Assembly: GCF_003185655.1 (NCBI RefSeq)
Contig: NZ_QHJQ01000002.1
Coordinates: 248,001-312,000, forward strand
DNA length: 64,000 nucleotides
Reading direction: 5' to 3'
From: Coraliomargarita sinensis
Lineage (GTDB): Bacteria > Verrucomicrobiota > Verrucomicrobiia > Opitutales > Coraliomargaritaceae
Shown here: positions 38,173 through 49,000 of the stretch, piece after piece
Position numbering within the stretch: position 1 is the stretch's first letter
Layout of the letters: each line of letters starts with the position of its first letter
Notes under the pieces: model-generated
The model's input: only the letters and a program-made list of their open reading frames with translations
Database searches by the model: none
Told to the model about the DNA's origin: nothing
Translations under genes and position numbers: made by a program

Positions 38173-38285
38173 TATTATTCGGGACACTCGCATTTATCCT
38201 TTGCATTGATGCAGGCTGCACCGAGAAGCATGGTTAATGAGAATAGTTCATGCCTCATCGTGAAAGCGGCAGTGAACCTGAGCGC

Positions 38286-38308
38286 ACTGGCATCCGCAAG
38301 CTGAGACT
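38286..38308 (-). repeat. CTGGCATCCGC hairpin repeat, copy 3
   Basis: Reads CTGGCATCCGCAAGCTGAGA then CTC. It has two differences from copy 2 and lies inverted to it, so the pair could also fold as one long hairpin downstream of the oxidoreductase gene. Confidence 0.6.
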
Positions 38309-38327
38309 CTACGAGGTAAAAACCAGA

Positions 38328-39635
38328 CTAAACCTTTTCTTGGACGACTTCTTCCGGCTTTGGGGCCGGGTCGGGATTGCGCAGGTCGAAGACCCGGGCG
38401 CCGGGACGGTAGCCAATGTAGGCGTAGGCCCACTGCAAGAGGACAGCTGCCTTGTTGCGGAAACCGACGAGGAAAATGAGGTGGACGGCCAGCCAGAGTA
38501 CCCAGGCGAAGGGGCCGGAGAATTTCAGGCCGCCGACTTCTGCCACCGCTTTGCTGCGTCCAATGGTGGCCATGGTGCCCTTGTCGAAATATTTGAAAGG
38601 CTTGCGTTCCTTTACGGGGATGCGGCGAAACTCCTTGAGTTCCTTTTTAATAATTTTGGCGGCGTGTTTCCCCATCTGCATGGCTGCGGGGGAGACGCCC
38701 GGGACTTGCTGGCCCTTGATGTCAGTCATGTTGGCGACATCGCCGATGACAAAGACCTCGGGGTAGCCGGGCAGGGAGGTATCCTGTTCCACGCTGATAC
38801 GGCCCCGGCGGTCAAACTCAGCGGGGATGCTGCGCAGGACGGGGTTGGCTTCGACGCCGGCTGTCCAGATAATGGATTCGGACTCAATAATTTGACCGTC
38901 CAGCTCAACAATACCGGCGCGCACATCCTTGACCGGGGCGTCGGTGATGACCTCGACACCCAGGCGTTTCAAATCTTCAGTGGCTTTTTGGGATGAGGCT
39001 TCGGTGTAGGCCCCCAAGATTCTGGGTGCCGCCTCGACCAGGACGATGCGTGAATCCTCCGGGCGGATCGAGCGAAAGTCATGTTTGAAGACGCGTTTGG
39101 TCAATTCGCTGATGGCGCCAGCCATTTCCACACCGGTGGGCCCGCCACCGATGACCACGTGCGTCATCAGGCGCTTGCGCTCCTCCATATCTTTCGTGGC
39201 TTCGGCCCGTTCGTAGGCGTGGAGTATTTGCCGGCGGATGCGGCGGGCCTCATCCAGGGACTTCAGGCCGATGGTGTGCTTGGCCCATTCCGGATGCCCG
39301 AAGTAGGCATTCACCATGCCCATTCCGACGACAAGATAGTCGTATTCCACCGAGTCGATACCTTTGAGAACAACGCGCTTGCGTTCCACGTCGATCGATT
39401 CCACTTCGGCCATGAGCACATTGACGTCGCGGCGCTTCTGAAAAATCGTGCGCACCGGTTCCGATACTTCCGGCATAGAAAGACCAGCCGTGGCAACCTG
39501 ATAGAGCAGGGGCTGGAAGAGGTGGTGGTTCTGCCGGTCGATTAAAGTGATTTCCGCGTCCTTATGCTGGAGTGCACGTGTGAAAGCGAGTCCACCAAAA
39601 CCTGCACCCAGCACGACGATTTTTTTCTTAGCCAT
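38328..39635 (-). CDS. ndh: type II NADH:quinone oxidoreductase (NDH-2)
   Basis: From ATG 39635 the protein has 435 residues. The FAD-binding start is KKIVVLGAGFGGLAF (GxGxxG, residues 10-15), followed by LIDRQNHHLFQPLLYQVATA, a signature of NDH-2. The second Rossmann motif for NADH is HVVIGGGPTGVEMAGAISEL. VFVIGDVANMTDIKGQQVPG holds the FAD ribityl Asp, and AAMQMGKHAAKII follows. The C-terminal FAWVLWLAVHLIFLVGFRNK is the membrane-binding helix typical of the family. It passes electrons from NADH to quinone without pumping protons. The frame extends to 39725, but that part is not conserved. Confidence 0.92.
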   Translation of the reverse strand: MAKKKIVVLGAGFGGLAFTRALQHKDAEITLIDRQNHHLFQPLLYQVATAGLSMPEVSEPVRTIFQKRRDVNVLMAEVESIDVERKRVVLKGIDSVEYDYLVVGMGMVNAYFGHPEWAKHTIGLKSLDEARRIRRQILHAYERAEATKDMEERKRLMTHVVIGGGPTGVEMAGAISELTKRVFKHDFRSIRPEDSRIVLVEAAPRILGAYTEASSQKATEDLKRLGVEVITDAPVKDVRAGIVELDGQIIESESIIWTAGVEANPVLRSIPAEFDRRGRISVEQDTSLPGYPEVFVIGDVANMTDIKGQQVPGVSPAAMQMGKHAAKIIKKELKEFRRIPVKERKPFKYFDKGTMATIGRSKAVAEVGGLKFSGPFAWVLWLAVHLIFLVGFRNKAAVLLQWAYAYIGYRPGARVFDLRNPDPAPKPEEVVQEKV

Positions 39636-40028
39636 CTCAATCCATCGGTCTTTGTGGCGGCAGCTTACATGCGATAGGCGATCAACTGTCTCCTTTTCTT
39701 CCCAGAAGGTTGCCAGGCATCGCATTTTACAGGGTGATTATGAATCACGCCGTTAGTATTAAAATATCTAATAGAAGAATGTTTGATAAAAGTTTAGCTT
39801 AAACATTTGAATCGTCTGACAATTTTTTATCGCGCGTATTCAAGCGGGGGATACAACAACCTACTCAAACTCATATATACCTTACTGCCTTACTGCTTCA
39901 TCCCTCATATTGATTCTCGGCTAACCCCTGTATTTTCAGCGTGTCGCTTGGAGTATTAAAGCACGTAATTTCAACTAGTTGCGTGAACGACTTCCTTAGT
40001 TTCGTGACAATCTCCAAACTTCGACTCC
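39636..40028. other. AT-rich upstream region of the giant-protein locus
   Basis: No gene is seen. The stretch 39740-39830 is markedly AT-rich and lies between the divergent ndh and giant-locus genes, so it should hold both promoters. TTGATA and CTGACA -35-like words are present but no clear full promoter can be fixed. Confidence 0.4.
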
Positions 40029-41099
40029 ATGCAGACACCGACTTTTTCCTTCCTTGCGACTGTCTTACGCACACCGACTTTAACCGTCATAGGTATCGCA
40101 TTCTCGCTTCTGGCGAATCAGTTGCAGGCACAGGATACGGAGAGTGTCGGCCCGCTGCGCACGCAGACGATTGAGCTGAAAGCGGGATGGAACGCGGTCT
40201 ATCTTGACCTTGAGCCGACCAATGCGGCCCCGAACGACTTTTTTGCGGGCACACCGGTTGGAATCGCGGCCGCCTATTTCCGGCCGGCCACTTCGATGGA
40301 GTTCATCGAGAGCCCTGCGGACCTGTTGGGCGACCGCAAGAACTGGAGTATGTGGTATGCACCCGGTCGCGACGATCATCTACTGACCGATCTCTACCGC
40401 ATGCAGGCCCATCAGGCCTACCTGATTTTCAGTGAGGAGGCGCACACCTTCACCGTGACAGGCACACCATTTTACGGAACGGCGACCTTCTATCCCAATA
40501 CCTTCAGTCTTGTCGGTTTTCCCATCCACGCCAGTGAGGCCCCGACGCTAGGCAACTTCTTCGCTGGATCCGAGCCGCACGAGGACATGCGGATTTACAC
40601 ACTCAAAGAGGGTCGATGGTCGCTGATCACCGAACCGGCATCCTATTTGATGGAGCCCGGTAGCGCATATTGGGTTTTTTCGGAGGGGGCGTCGGAATTC
40701 AGTGGTCCTTTCAGCGTCAGTTTTTCCGGGAGTGGCAACGGCGGGATGTTTTATCGTCAGGAAACCGGAGCCCGCGAAATCGTGGTCCGCAACGAAGCCA
40801 GTTACCCGCAGGCAATCCGCATCGGTCTTGAGGCGGGCTCAACCGGCCAACTGCCCCTCGCATACCGGGTGCGTATCGTCAATGCTCCCGAAGAGCCGCT
40901 TACCGCCACTTCGGTGTCGATGGGTAACGGTCTTGAACTGGGCACTCTGGAAGCGGGGCAAGCCGTAAAACTTGCGATCGAGGTCGAGCAGAGTCAGGTC
41001 AACGCCGCCTTGATGAGCACCACGCTCGTTTTCACTTCCGATGCCGGTCTTCGGGTGGACGTTCCGATTCTTTCTCTTCGCCCCGATCTTGCCAACTAA
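40029..41099 (+). CDS. secreted protein, first gene of the giant-protein locus
   Basis: The 356-residue protein has a signal peptide (1-35, ending near LLANQLQAQ). The first half has the opening IELKAGWNAVYLDLEPTN, like the 'GWN-x-V' domains of other cell-surface proteins in the phylum. A second similar unit begins about 150 (GTATFYPNTFSLVGFPIHAS). The C-terminal 100 residues are an Ig-like beta-sandwich (REIVVRNEASYPQAIRIGLE, VAPILSL-type ending). It is probably a surface or periplasmic binding protein. It begins a run of six same-strand genes with gaps of 20-62 bases between them. Confidence 0.7.
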   Translation: MQTPTFSFLATVLRTPTLTVIGIAFSLLANQLQAQDTESVGPLRTQTIELKAGWNAVYLDLEPTNAAPNDFFAGTPVGIAAAYFRPATSMEFIESPADLLGDRKNWSMWYAPGRDDHLLTDLYRMQAHQAYLIFSEEAHTFTVTGTPFYGTATFYPNTFSLVGFPIHASEAPTLGNFFAGSEPHEDMRIYTLKEGRWSLITEPASYLMEPGSAYWVFSEGASEFSGPFSVSFSGSGNGGMFYRQETGAREIVVRNEASYPQAIRIGLEAGSTGQLPLAYRVRIVNAPEEPLTATSVSMGNGLELGTLEAGQAVKLAIEVEQSQVNAALMSTTLVFTSDAGLRVDVPILSLRPDLAN

Positions 41100-41161
41100 T
41101 CCCGCTGGCCTTTCGACCATAAACGCACGATCCGCGACTTAAATTTTATCAAGAACTTACC

Positions 41162-43021
41162 ATGCGCTCATTTCTGAAACCCATCGTTCTTCCGATCACC
41201 TTATTAAGTTTTGCCGGCTGCCAATTATGGGCGGCACATCCCTCGCAGGGGCTATGGGTGGGCGAGGTAGCGCTCAACGCGGTCAATGAAGCGACCGGTG
41301 CCGTGGGCGATTCAAATACCTACGAATTTACCGACCCGGCGATCACCACACCGACGGCGGATACCGCCTACCTTAGACTGATTGTGCATGTGAACGGCGC
41401 GGGTCAGGCCTCGCTCCTCAAGAGCGTGGCTGTGGTCGAGAAGTCCGTGGCGGCGAACGGCGACATCGATGTGCTGTTGATCACGGACCCCACTTTGTAT
41501 CCGAACTATCCCGGTATTGCGCGGCGCTATGCCACCGCCTTTTACGATTTCGGCAATACCCAGGCGGTGACGGCACTCAACGAAATCATCGACGAAGCCG
41601 TTGCCCGTGCGGTGGAAGATAAGAATTCCTCAGCTGCGGACATCGAAACCTACATTAACGGCTTTCTCGATCCAATTATAGAAGCCTCCGATGTCTCGAC
41701 CGCTTATCTGGACAGTGGTACCGGGGCGAGTTCATTCATCACCGACGACTTTTTCACCGAGGCCGAGGTTCAGCAATTGGCGGCTGATGTCGCCGGGCTG
41801 ATCGATTCGAACTCTCTTACGGTTGCGGACTTTGCCTACAGCCCGGGCACGCCCTACGGCCCGCTGCCCCCATCCGCGACAAGTTCGGCCAACTTTGACG
41901 TCGTGATGGCGGCTGCGGTCGCCTTGCGGGATAACTCCGTATTCTCAGATACCCGTAGTATCGAAGCGATCGCCCGTCTGACCGAGAGTGCCGCCAACGC
42001 CGTCGGGTCATTGGACGCTGGTGCCGAGCTTTCGGAAAAGGTCACCGCCGCCGAGGCTGCCGCGATTGATGCCTGGCACAACGCTGCCGATGTCAACCAG
42101 GCCTACAACCGCTATCTAGCCAGTGAGGCTTACAGTTCTTTGCCTGAATTCATCGTGGAAATTGCAGTCAACGCCGCGATTACCGAGCTGGGACGCACCA
42201 CTGACCCGGCTGAGATCCAACAAGCGATCCGCGACGCCCTTATTCTCGAAGATCCTGTGCGGGATGCCGATTCGGCTGCGGTGGCTTTGCAGAGTGCCTC
42301 CCTTTTTGGTGACCCCCGTGCCATCAACGCCCTGGAGCGTTTGCTGGGCAAAACCGCCGAATCCGCGGCCGCACAAGTCCTGATCGACGCCGACCCACAG
42401 GCACTGACCGAGGTCGTGGAAGCGACTGCCGATAACACCTTTGCCGCGATTCAGGCAGCGCCTGTCTTTGCGACGACACCGACTGCGGCCTACGACCAAT
42501 TCGTAAACAGTGATGATTTCAGTGAGGCCGCCGCCCTGGCCGCGTCGACTGCCGCGAGCGAAGTTGCCTTTCAAGTCGGCGCCGGAGTGAGCGACGATGA
42601 TCAATTGGAGTTTTTTGCCGACCGCGCCGTCAAACGCGCGCTGATTGCCGTGCGTAATCAAGTCGCCGGACTGCCTCAGGATTCCGTCGCCTTCAGTGGT
42701 GAACTGGTACCCGGCGGTACTGTCGAGACCCAGTTCTTCCTACCTGCGCTGGCACCGACGAATCCCTTTATGCACCGCCTCCACCCCGATCACACGGAAG
42801 GTATCGCGATCACCCGCGAGGTGAGCCTCGAAGTCAATCCGACGAGCGCCGCCAGCGGTCTCGACCGTGCTGCATACGGTGTGTCTCGCATCACCGGTAC
42901 GTACCGCGAGGAAATTTTCGGCCTGCACAAGCCCCTGGGCAACTCGCAGGACATTGGCCTGAAAACCGAGGGCAGCTTCACGCTGAACCGCATCTCCCTG
43001 GTCGATACCCTCAACTTTTAG
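41162..43021 (+). CDS. secreted protein with internal helical repeats
   Basis: The 619-residue protein has a signal peptide (1-24). A beta-rich N-terminal part begins HPSQGLWVGEVALNAVNEAT. The middle is Ala-rich and helical, and holds a repeat of about 120 residues: AAVALRDNSVFSDTRSIEAI then VNQAYNRYLASEAYSS, and later AAVALQSASLFGDPRAINAL then PTAAYDQFVNSDDFSE. The C-terminus is again beta-rich (FSGELVPGGTVETQFFLPAL, later ASGLDRAAYGVSRITGTYRE). I do not recognise a family. It starts 62 bases after the previous stop. Confidence 0.65.
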   Translation: MRSFLKPIVLPITLLSFAGCQLWAAHPSQGLWVGEVALNAVNEATGAVGDSNTYEFTDPAITTPTADTAYLRLIVHVNGAGQASLLKSVAVVEKSVAANGDIDVLLITDPTLYPNYPGIARRYATAFYDFGNTQAVTALNEIIDEAVARAVEDKNSSAADIETYINGFLDPIIEASDVSTAYLDSGTGASSFITDDFFTEAEVQQLAADVAGLIDSNSLTVADFAYSPGTPYGPLPPSATSSANFDVVMAAAVALRDNSVFSDTRSIEAIARLTESAANAVGSLDAGAELSEKVTAAEAAAIDAWHNAADVNQAYNRYLASEAYSSLPEFIVEIAVNAAITELGRTTDPAEIQQAIRDALILEDPVRDADSAAVALQSASLFGDPRAINALERLLGKTAESAAAQVLIDADPQALTEVVEATADNTFAAIQAAPVFATTPTAAYDQFVNSDDFSEAAALAASTAASEVAFQVGAGVSDDDQLEFFADRAVKRALIAVRNQVAGLPQDSVAFSGELVPGGTVETQFFLPALAPTNPFMHRLHPDHTEGIAITREVSLEVNPTSAASGLDRAAYGVSRITGTYREEIFGLHKPLGNSQDIGLKTEGSFTLNRISLVDTLNF

Positions 43022-43057
43022 TCGTCTTAACCGTTCTCAGTCAGACCTCACTTTCTC

Positions 43058-46000
43058 ATGAAAAACATCCTATTCAGCCTTCTCCTTCTGACGTTTCTGA
43101 GTGGACTCACCCACGCTCAAGATAATACGCGGATCTTCCTCGACGGCATACCCTCGCAATTTACCGCGATCGATACGCAGCAGGATAGCGATGGAAACAC
43201 CTATGTGCTCGGCTCTGATGCAGGTAATGCCGTGATCGTAAAATATGACGAGGCCGGTTTGACCAACGCGGGTGACAATATCGTGATCAACGGCTTCAAT
43301 CCGGTCGCCTTTGCGGTCGGTGATAACGATCTCATTTACGTGGCTTCATCCACGTTGATTACCTACCGGGGGATCAACGACAAGGAAGGCGTGGTGGGTC
43401 CGGTCCGCTTCTCCCCGGCCGGTTGGACTTTCAAGGACATGGTTTATTCCAGCGTGAATAAGCGTCTGATGACGGTCATCGACAGCCCTTCCTGGCCGCT
43501 CGCCGGGATGTCCTTCGTCATTGAAGATGGTTCGGGTGGAGATATTCTGAATTTCGAGGATTATCAAATATTCGCAGTGTCCAGTAGCGGACCCCGCAGC
43601 ACCGGATCCAATCCCACCACCGTGACGACGGACGATTCGGGCAACTATTATTTTGCGGGGATCGCCTCGAACACCACGCCTGCGCCGACCGCCAGTTCGC
43701 CTTATTTCTATGGAGTGAATATCGACCCCGATGACACACTGTCCGACAACAAGCTGACGCCCGACCGTCCGTTCATCATCACAATGAACAGCGACTACAC
43801 CGAGTATCGGGCACGCACGATGAATGATTACAGCAGCACCTTCGGGATCAGTTACAGCAATGGCTGGCTTTATCTCATCGGTCGCGAGTTCGGCCCCCTC
43901 GGCCTCTCCGGTGCGGTCAAGCTGACTAGATTCTCCCCCGATTTGACCGCCAACAAGAGCATCAAGATGCTGGCCAACACATACTTCAGCCTCACCGGGA
44001 CCAATTCCAACGGTAAGGGCAGACTCTTCAGTGTCGATGCCGATGCGCTGGATAATGTCTATGTCAGCGGTTTCGCATTCGATGGCACAGTCGAATTTGT
44101 GGACGACAACGGTGATTCCTACCGGACGATCTCCTCGACCGAGGAAGCGCCTTACGTCCTTAAGGTGAATTCAGATTTTGAATACGAATGGGTCATCACA
44201 CCCGCGAAGGCCCCGTTTACCCCGCTGCGGAACAGTTTGCATGTCTCTTACGATGACAAGAACTCGCGTCTCTGGATGGCCGGCACCTACAACGGCATAC
44301 CGATGTCCATGCAGGATGGCCCGGACGCGGACTCAAAGCGCACCCTTTCGGGTGAGGACTTGAACCAGGGTTTTATCGCGGTGTTCGAACCGGACGGTAA
44401 ATTCACCCGGGTGGTCGACCTGACGATTGCCTCCGATGTGGTCCTGGCTTCCCTTCAGATTAACGGCGCGCGACTGTCCGAAATCGTCGACTTCCCCATC
44501 GATCCGGATCTCTTCAAGAGCTACAGTATCGAGTTGATCGTGGATTCCGAGATCGAACTCAAGGTCCCGCGCAACGTCTACCTGCGTGGCGACGAAGAAA
44601 CCGACAGCCTGACCGGCAGCAACCCGTCGATCGTCGACAATGCGGATACGCGTTTCACCTTCCTGAATTTCTCCGTTAACAGCGTGGTCGAGGACAGTAA
44701 CGCGACGGTCTACACCTTCGCCATCGCTGAACAGACCGATGTGAAACTGGAATGGTTGATCGAGTACGCGCTTAACGTGGTTTCCGACTTCACCGATACC
44801 GAGAGTAAGGCCCGTAACCCGGACGGATCGTCCTACATTCCCGCCCTGGATTCGGACGCCTCCGGCAACCCTTCGCCGGCCGTCGGGAAGCAGTGGGTCG
44901 AGAAAGACACGCCCGTTGTTCTGCAAATCGACGGTGCCGTGCGCGACCTTGCGATCAAGCCCGGGCTGGCGGTCCGCTATGTTCCCTACGCATTCAACAT
45001 CGCAGGTGCCTTGACGCCGACTCCCTCCAAGATCGAATTTCCCAGCATTGAGCCCCGCCAACAGGTCGATGAATTCACCATGACGCAACCCGTTACGGTC
45101 GAGTACATCTGGAAACTACAGTATGGTGTGGACATCAAATCGTCGAAGCAGTCGGCCAACCCGCTTGTGCTGGTCGAATATCTTGAGAACCTCGACGGTT
45201 CGGTCACCAGTGAGCAATACTCCCAGGGGGATGGCGTTTACTGGTATGACGATAGTGCGACTGTTCGCATTGCGGCACCGAAAGAGATTCAATTTTCCGA
45301 CGGCCCACAGGGCCTGAGCGGTTGGCTCAATGGTGACGGATACATCTTCTCACCCGCAGAAGACGAGTTCAACCCCTCGCTGACGAATCCGTTTACGTCC
45401 GAGCAGATCAACGATGGGTTCAAGATTTTCTCCTATAACAGTGGTGACGGTGCGGTCGATTACATCGGGCGCGAAGTCGTGCTGGAACGTCCCGCCCGTG
45501 TGGTCTGGAGCTTCGGCGACCTGGTTATTTACAAGACGGTCGGCGTCGGTGAGTTCGTCCAGTTCACACCGGACGAGATCAGCAAGTTCAGCCTTGCGGC
45601 CAACCAGTTGCCCACGCTGGCGAATGATCCCAATGCCACACCTTCCAGCGACACGCCCACCTCGTCCGACTTTATCTGGGACGACACCGCCAAGCGCTTC
45701 TTCCCGCTGCGTCCTCTGGTCTTTGATCTGCTCTGGCCGGCCACCAACGGGAATCAGGTGAAGGTCGAAGTCACTTCGCTCTGGAGTATTACCAACTATA
45801 ACCACATTGCCGATACACCGGGAGTATCGCTGGTGCCGAATCCACCTTCTACGGAGCCCGATGATTTGATCTTCCAGGAGGTGGCCTACGCGGAAGCCGA
45901 CGGCAGTGTCGATGATGACAATCTTTTCACCGCTTCGCAACCGGGCCGTACCGTACTCGAGTTTAACCGGATCACGGCCTCCGGCCGCGGCGGGGCTTCC

Positions 46001-49000
46001 GAAAGCGTCGTCGAACTCAAGGTGGTGCAGACGAAACGTTGGAACACCGGCCTCGGTGCCACCAAGCCGGCCATCGTCGGTCGGAAAATCACCAGCGATC
46101 TGGATCTGGCTGAGCTCGGTACCGGCTATCTCTTTTTCGACCAGGCCCGTTTCAATCCTTTCGTTTATGACCGTAGTCTGTTCTCGGGCGAAATTCTGAG
46201 AGAAGAGGGTACACGTCCTGGCCCGATCATCCCGGTCAATGAAAACCCGAACGCCAGCAGCGAGACCAACGACGAGTTCGTGGTGGTCTGGTATGATGAT
46301 CCGACCTTGAACGACTATATGCTCTGGCCCTACGCGGCCGAGCGCTACCTGCCGCGTTGGCCGCGCAATCCCGCCGAAGGCTTGAACCGGATACTCCAAT
46401 CCAGCGGCTTCGGTAGTGAGAGTGTGGCTGCCGACGGTTCCGAGCAGGTTGTCGTGCCCAGCCTGACGGTGGATGGAACGGTCTTCCCCGAAGCGACGAC
46501 CTTCGACCCGGCACGGGTCGAGCAGGTGCAGATCTACAACCAGCCCGATCCTCTGGTCGCCGGTTATAATCCCAACGAGGAGCACGCACTGATGGCGCCT
46601 TCCCTGCGGTTTGCCTCGGTTGCGCCACGTCCCCTGGCTGCCTATGCCTTGCGTGAGAACGATCTCAATGTCACCTCGCGCGACAGCAATTACACCTCCG
46701 ATCCTTACGTGCTGGTACAGTATTTGGACAAGGCGGACAACGAATTCAAGATGTCGGTCTTTACCGTCGCGCGTGCCGACACCACCAACTACCCGAACGG
46801 CTTCTCACAGGAGATGGTCGCGGGCGAACCGGTGATTCCATTCTATCCGCTCGGGCCGGTCAGCGGCGCGACGCTCAGCCCGAGCAACTACGCGAAGGAA
46901 GGCGACCCGAACAAGCTCGTTTACTGGACTGATCACAAGGACACCTCTTGGGCGGTCTCCGGCGATGGCGCCTTCAGCGCATACTTCTACTACCCGCTAC
47001 TGGTTGATTTCTGGTGGCCGGACGATAGCAAGAGCGTCGGTGACTTTGTTGCCTGGCTGCCGAATACCGACGCGGCTCGCGACCTGGAGTCCTTTGATAT
47101 CGATTACACGCTGCCGACGGAAACGCCGGAAGCACAGGGCGTTGCCTACACCACGGTTTGGCCGACCACGGTTCCGGTCATGAAGGTCGGTGAGACACTC
47201 ACATTCGCCGGAGGGGAATATGCCCAGGATAATCCCGGTGAGCCCGGCCTGCCGGGTGTGCTCGCATGGGCTGCCGGTGAGGTGATCTATGACGATCTCA
47301 ACCCCGACATGCGCGAAGGCGACGGGATCGACCAGGACGGGAACGACTTCGACAAATATACCGCACGGATGATCTCCGCTCTGGAGCAGCGACTCGTTTC
47401 GCTGCCGGTGGCCCGATTCCCGGAGGTGCTGCTGCCGGCGACCGGCCGCACGGAGGTGGACGGTACGATCTACCGTTTCCGCGACCTTTCCTCCTCCCTG
47501 AAGAAGAGAATTTTCTACGATCCGCTGACCGGTCAGCTGGGGATCAAGGGCTTCGTCAACGACAAGGATATCGGTGACGAAACGCTTACGGCGGCGCCCC
47601 CGCAGGTCTACGTCCTCGAGCCGAACATTCTGACCGAGGCCGAGTACGAGGAGCTCAAGGGCATCAGCGAAGACAGCCCGTTTACCGATGTGGCCGACAA
47701 CGGCGACTGGACCTCTGCGGTGGATGCACTCTACAAACTCAGCCGGAATCCGAACGGACTCAGCGACGAACGTATCGAAGCTGGTGGCGGCTATACGGCC
47801 GGTCTTCAGGTGCAATCGATCAGTAATCCGAATGGCGAGGACGTGGTGGAAGCTTCTGCCGCCGAGGCCTACCAGGCCCTCGGACCGGGGCTCGCACTCG
47901 TTGCCAATCCCGGTTTCCTCGATCCGAATGACGAAACGCTGCCTGATGTCAGTTATGTGACGCTGGCTGAAAACAACGATCCCAGCCTCGGCGGCTCACC
48001 GGTCGTGCTGCACGTCATCAAGATTGATCGCCGCGAGCGCTACCGCGGTGCGGTCAAGGTTCTTCTTTCCGATAACGTTTTCGACGAGAATATCATCCTG
48101 CGCCACACGGGTGACTTCGGGGCCCAGGCCGACGACCTCGTCTTCGACTGGTGGTACCGGGTCGAGGACGGCACCGCCGCGTTGCCCCCCGACCAGATCC
48201 CGGCCGGAACTCCGAATCCCTGGAAGCTCTTCCCCGATCCATCCGGTGACGGCGGTCAGGCTTTCTACCAGCTTAAGCTGAAGGGCAATCCTTCTGCTCC
48301 TGAGTTGCTCTTGGCTGATTCGCTCTGGTTTGTGCGTTACCGTCATAAAGACGAAACGCCAAACAATCCCGTCACCTGGGATGCCGATCCGGAAATTCCC
48401 TTCGAGTGGGCCGGTGCCGGTAACTCCACGCCGAATGACCTGGATGGCGACGGCGTGCCCGACTACCAGGCACAGCTTGCGCAAGGCTGGGTCAAGCGGG
48501 TGCTGGATGCGGTCAATCCCTACGAGGCGCGTATCCGCGACTTCAATGGCGACAATCCTGCCACCTATTCCAGCATGATCCAGCAGTTCGGCCAACGCTA
48601 CGAGGGGCCGGTTGCGCTGAATCCGGATAAGAACGTGATCGAAAATGTCGGTCTCATCCAACTCTACGGCACGGTCTTGAACCGCGCACGCAGCCTCAGT
48701 ATCGACCTTTCGACACCGGTATCCACACCGGGTATCACCAATGCACTGCTCCTGGCATCAACCCGTCTGGCGGACTTCTATATGCTGCTCGGGAACGAAG
48801 CTTATGCCGACGCCAAGAACCCGACCATCGGGCACGGCAGCAACAGTGTGGATTACGGCAATCTTGCGCCGACCGTCTTCACTTTCCAGAACCAACTTAG
48901 CTCGAAGATCGAGGAGGAACTCGGCCTGCTTCGCGGGGTTTACGACTTCAAGGCCCGCCCGGTCTACAACCGTCTCTTCTGGAACTTTACCAAGGGAGAA

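Larger units (their letters stand above)
38081..38327. other. intergenic region with two REP-like copies
   Basis: It holds copies 2 (38150-38172) and 3 (38286-38308) of the CTGGCATCCGC repeat in opposite orientation, about 115 bases apart. No gene was found. Confidence 0.55.
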
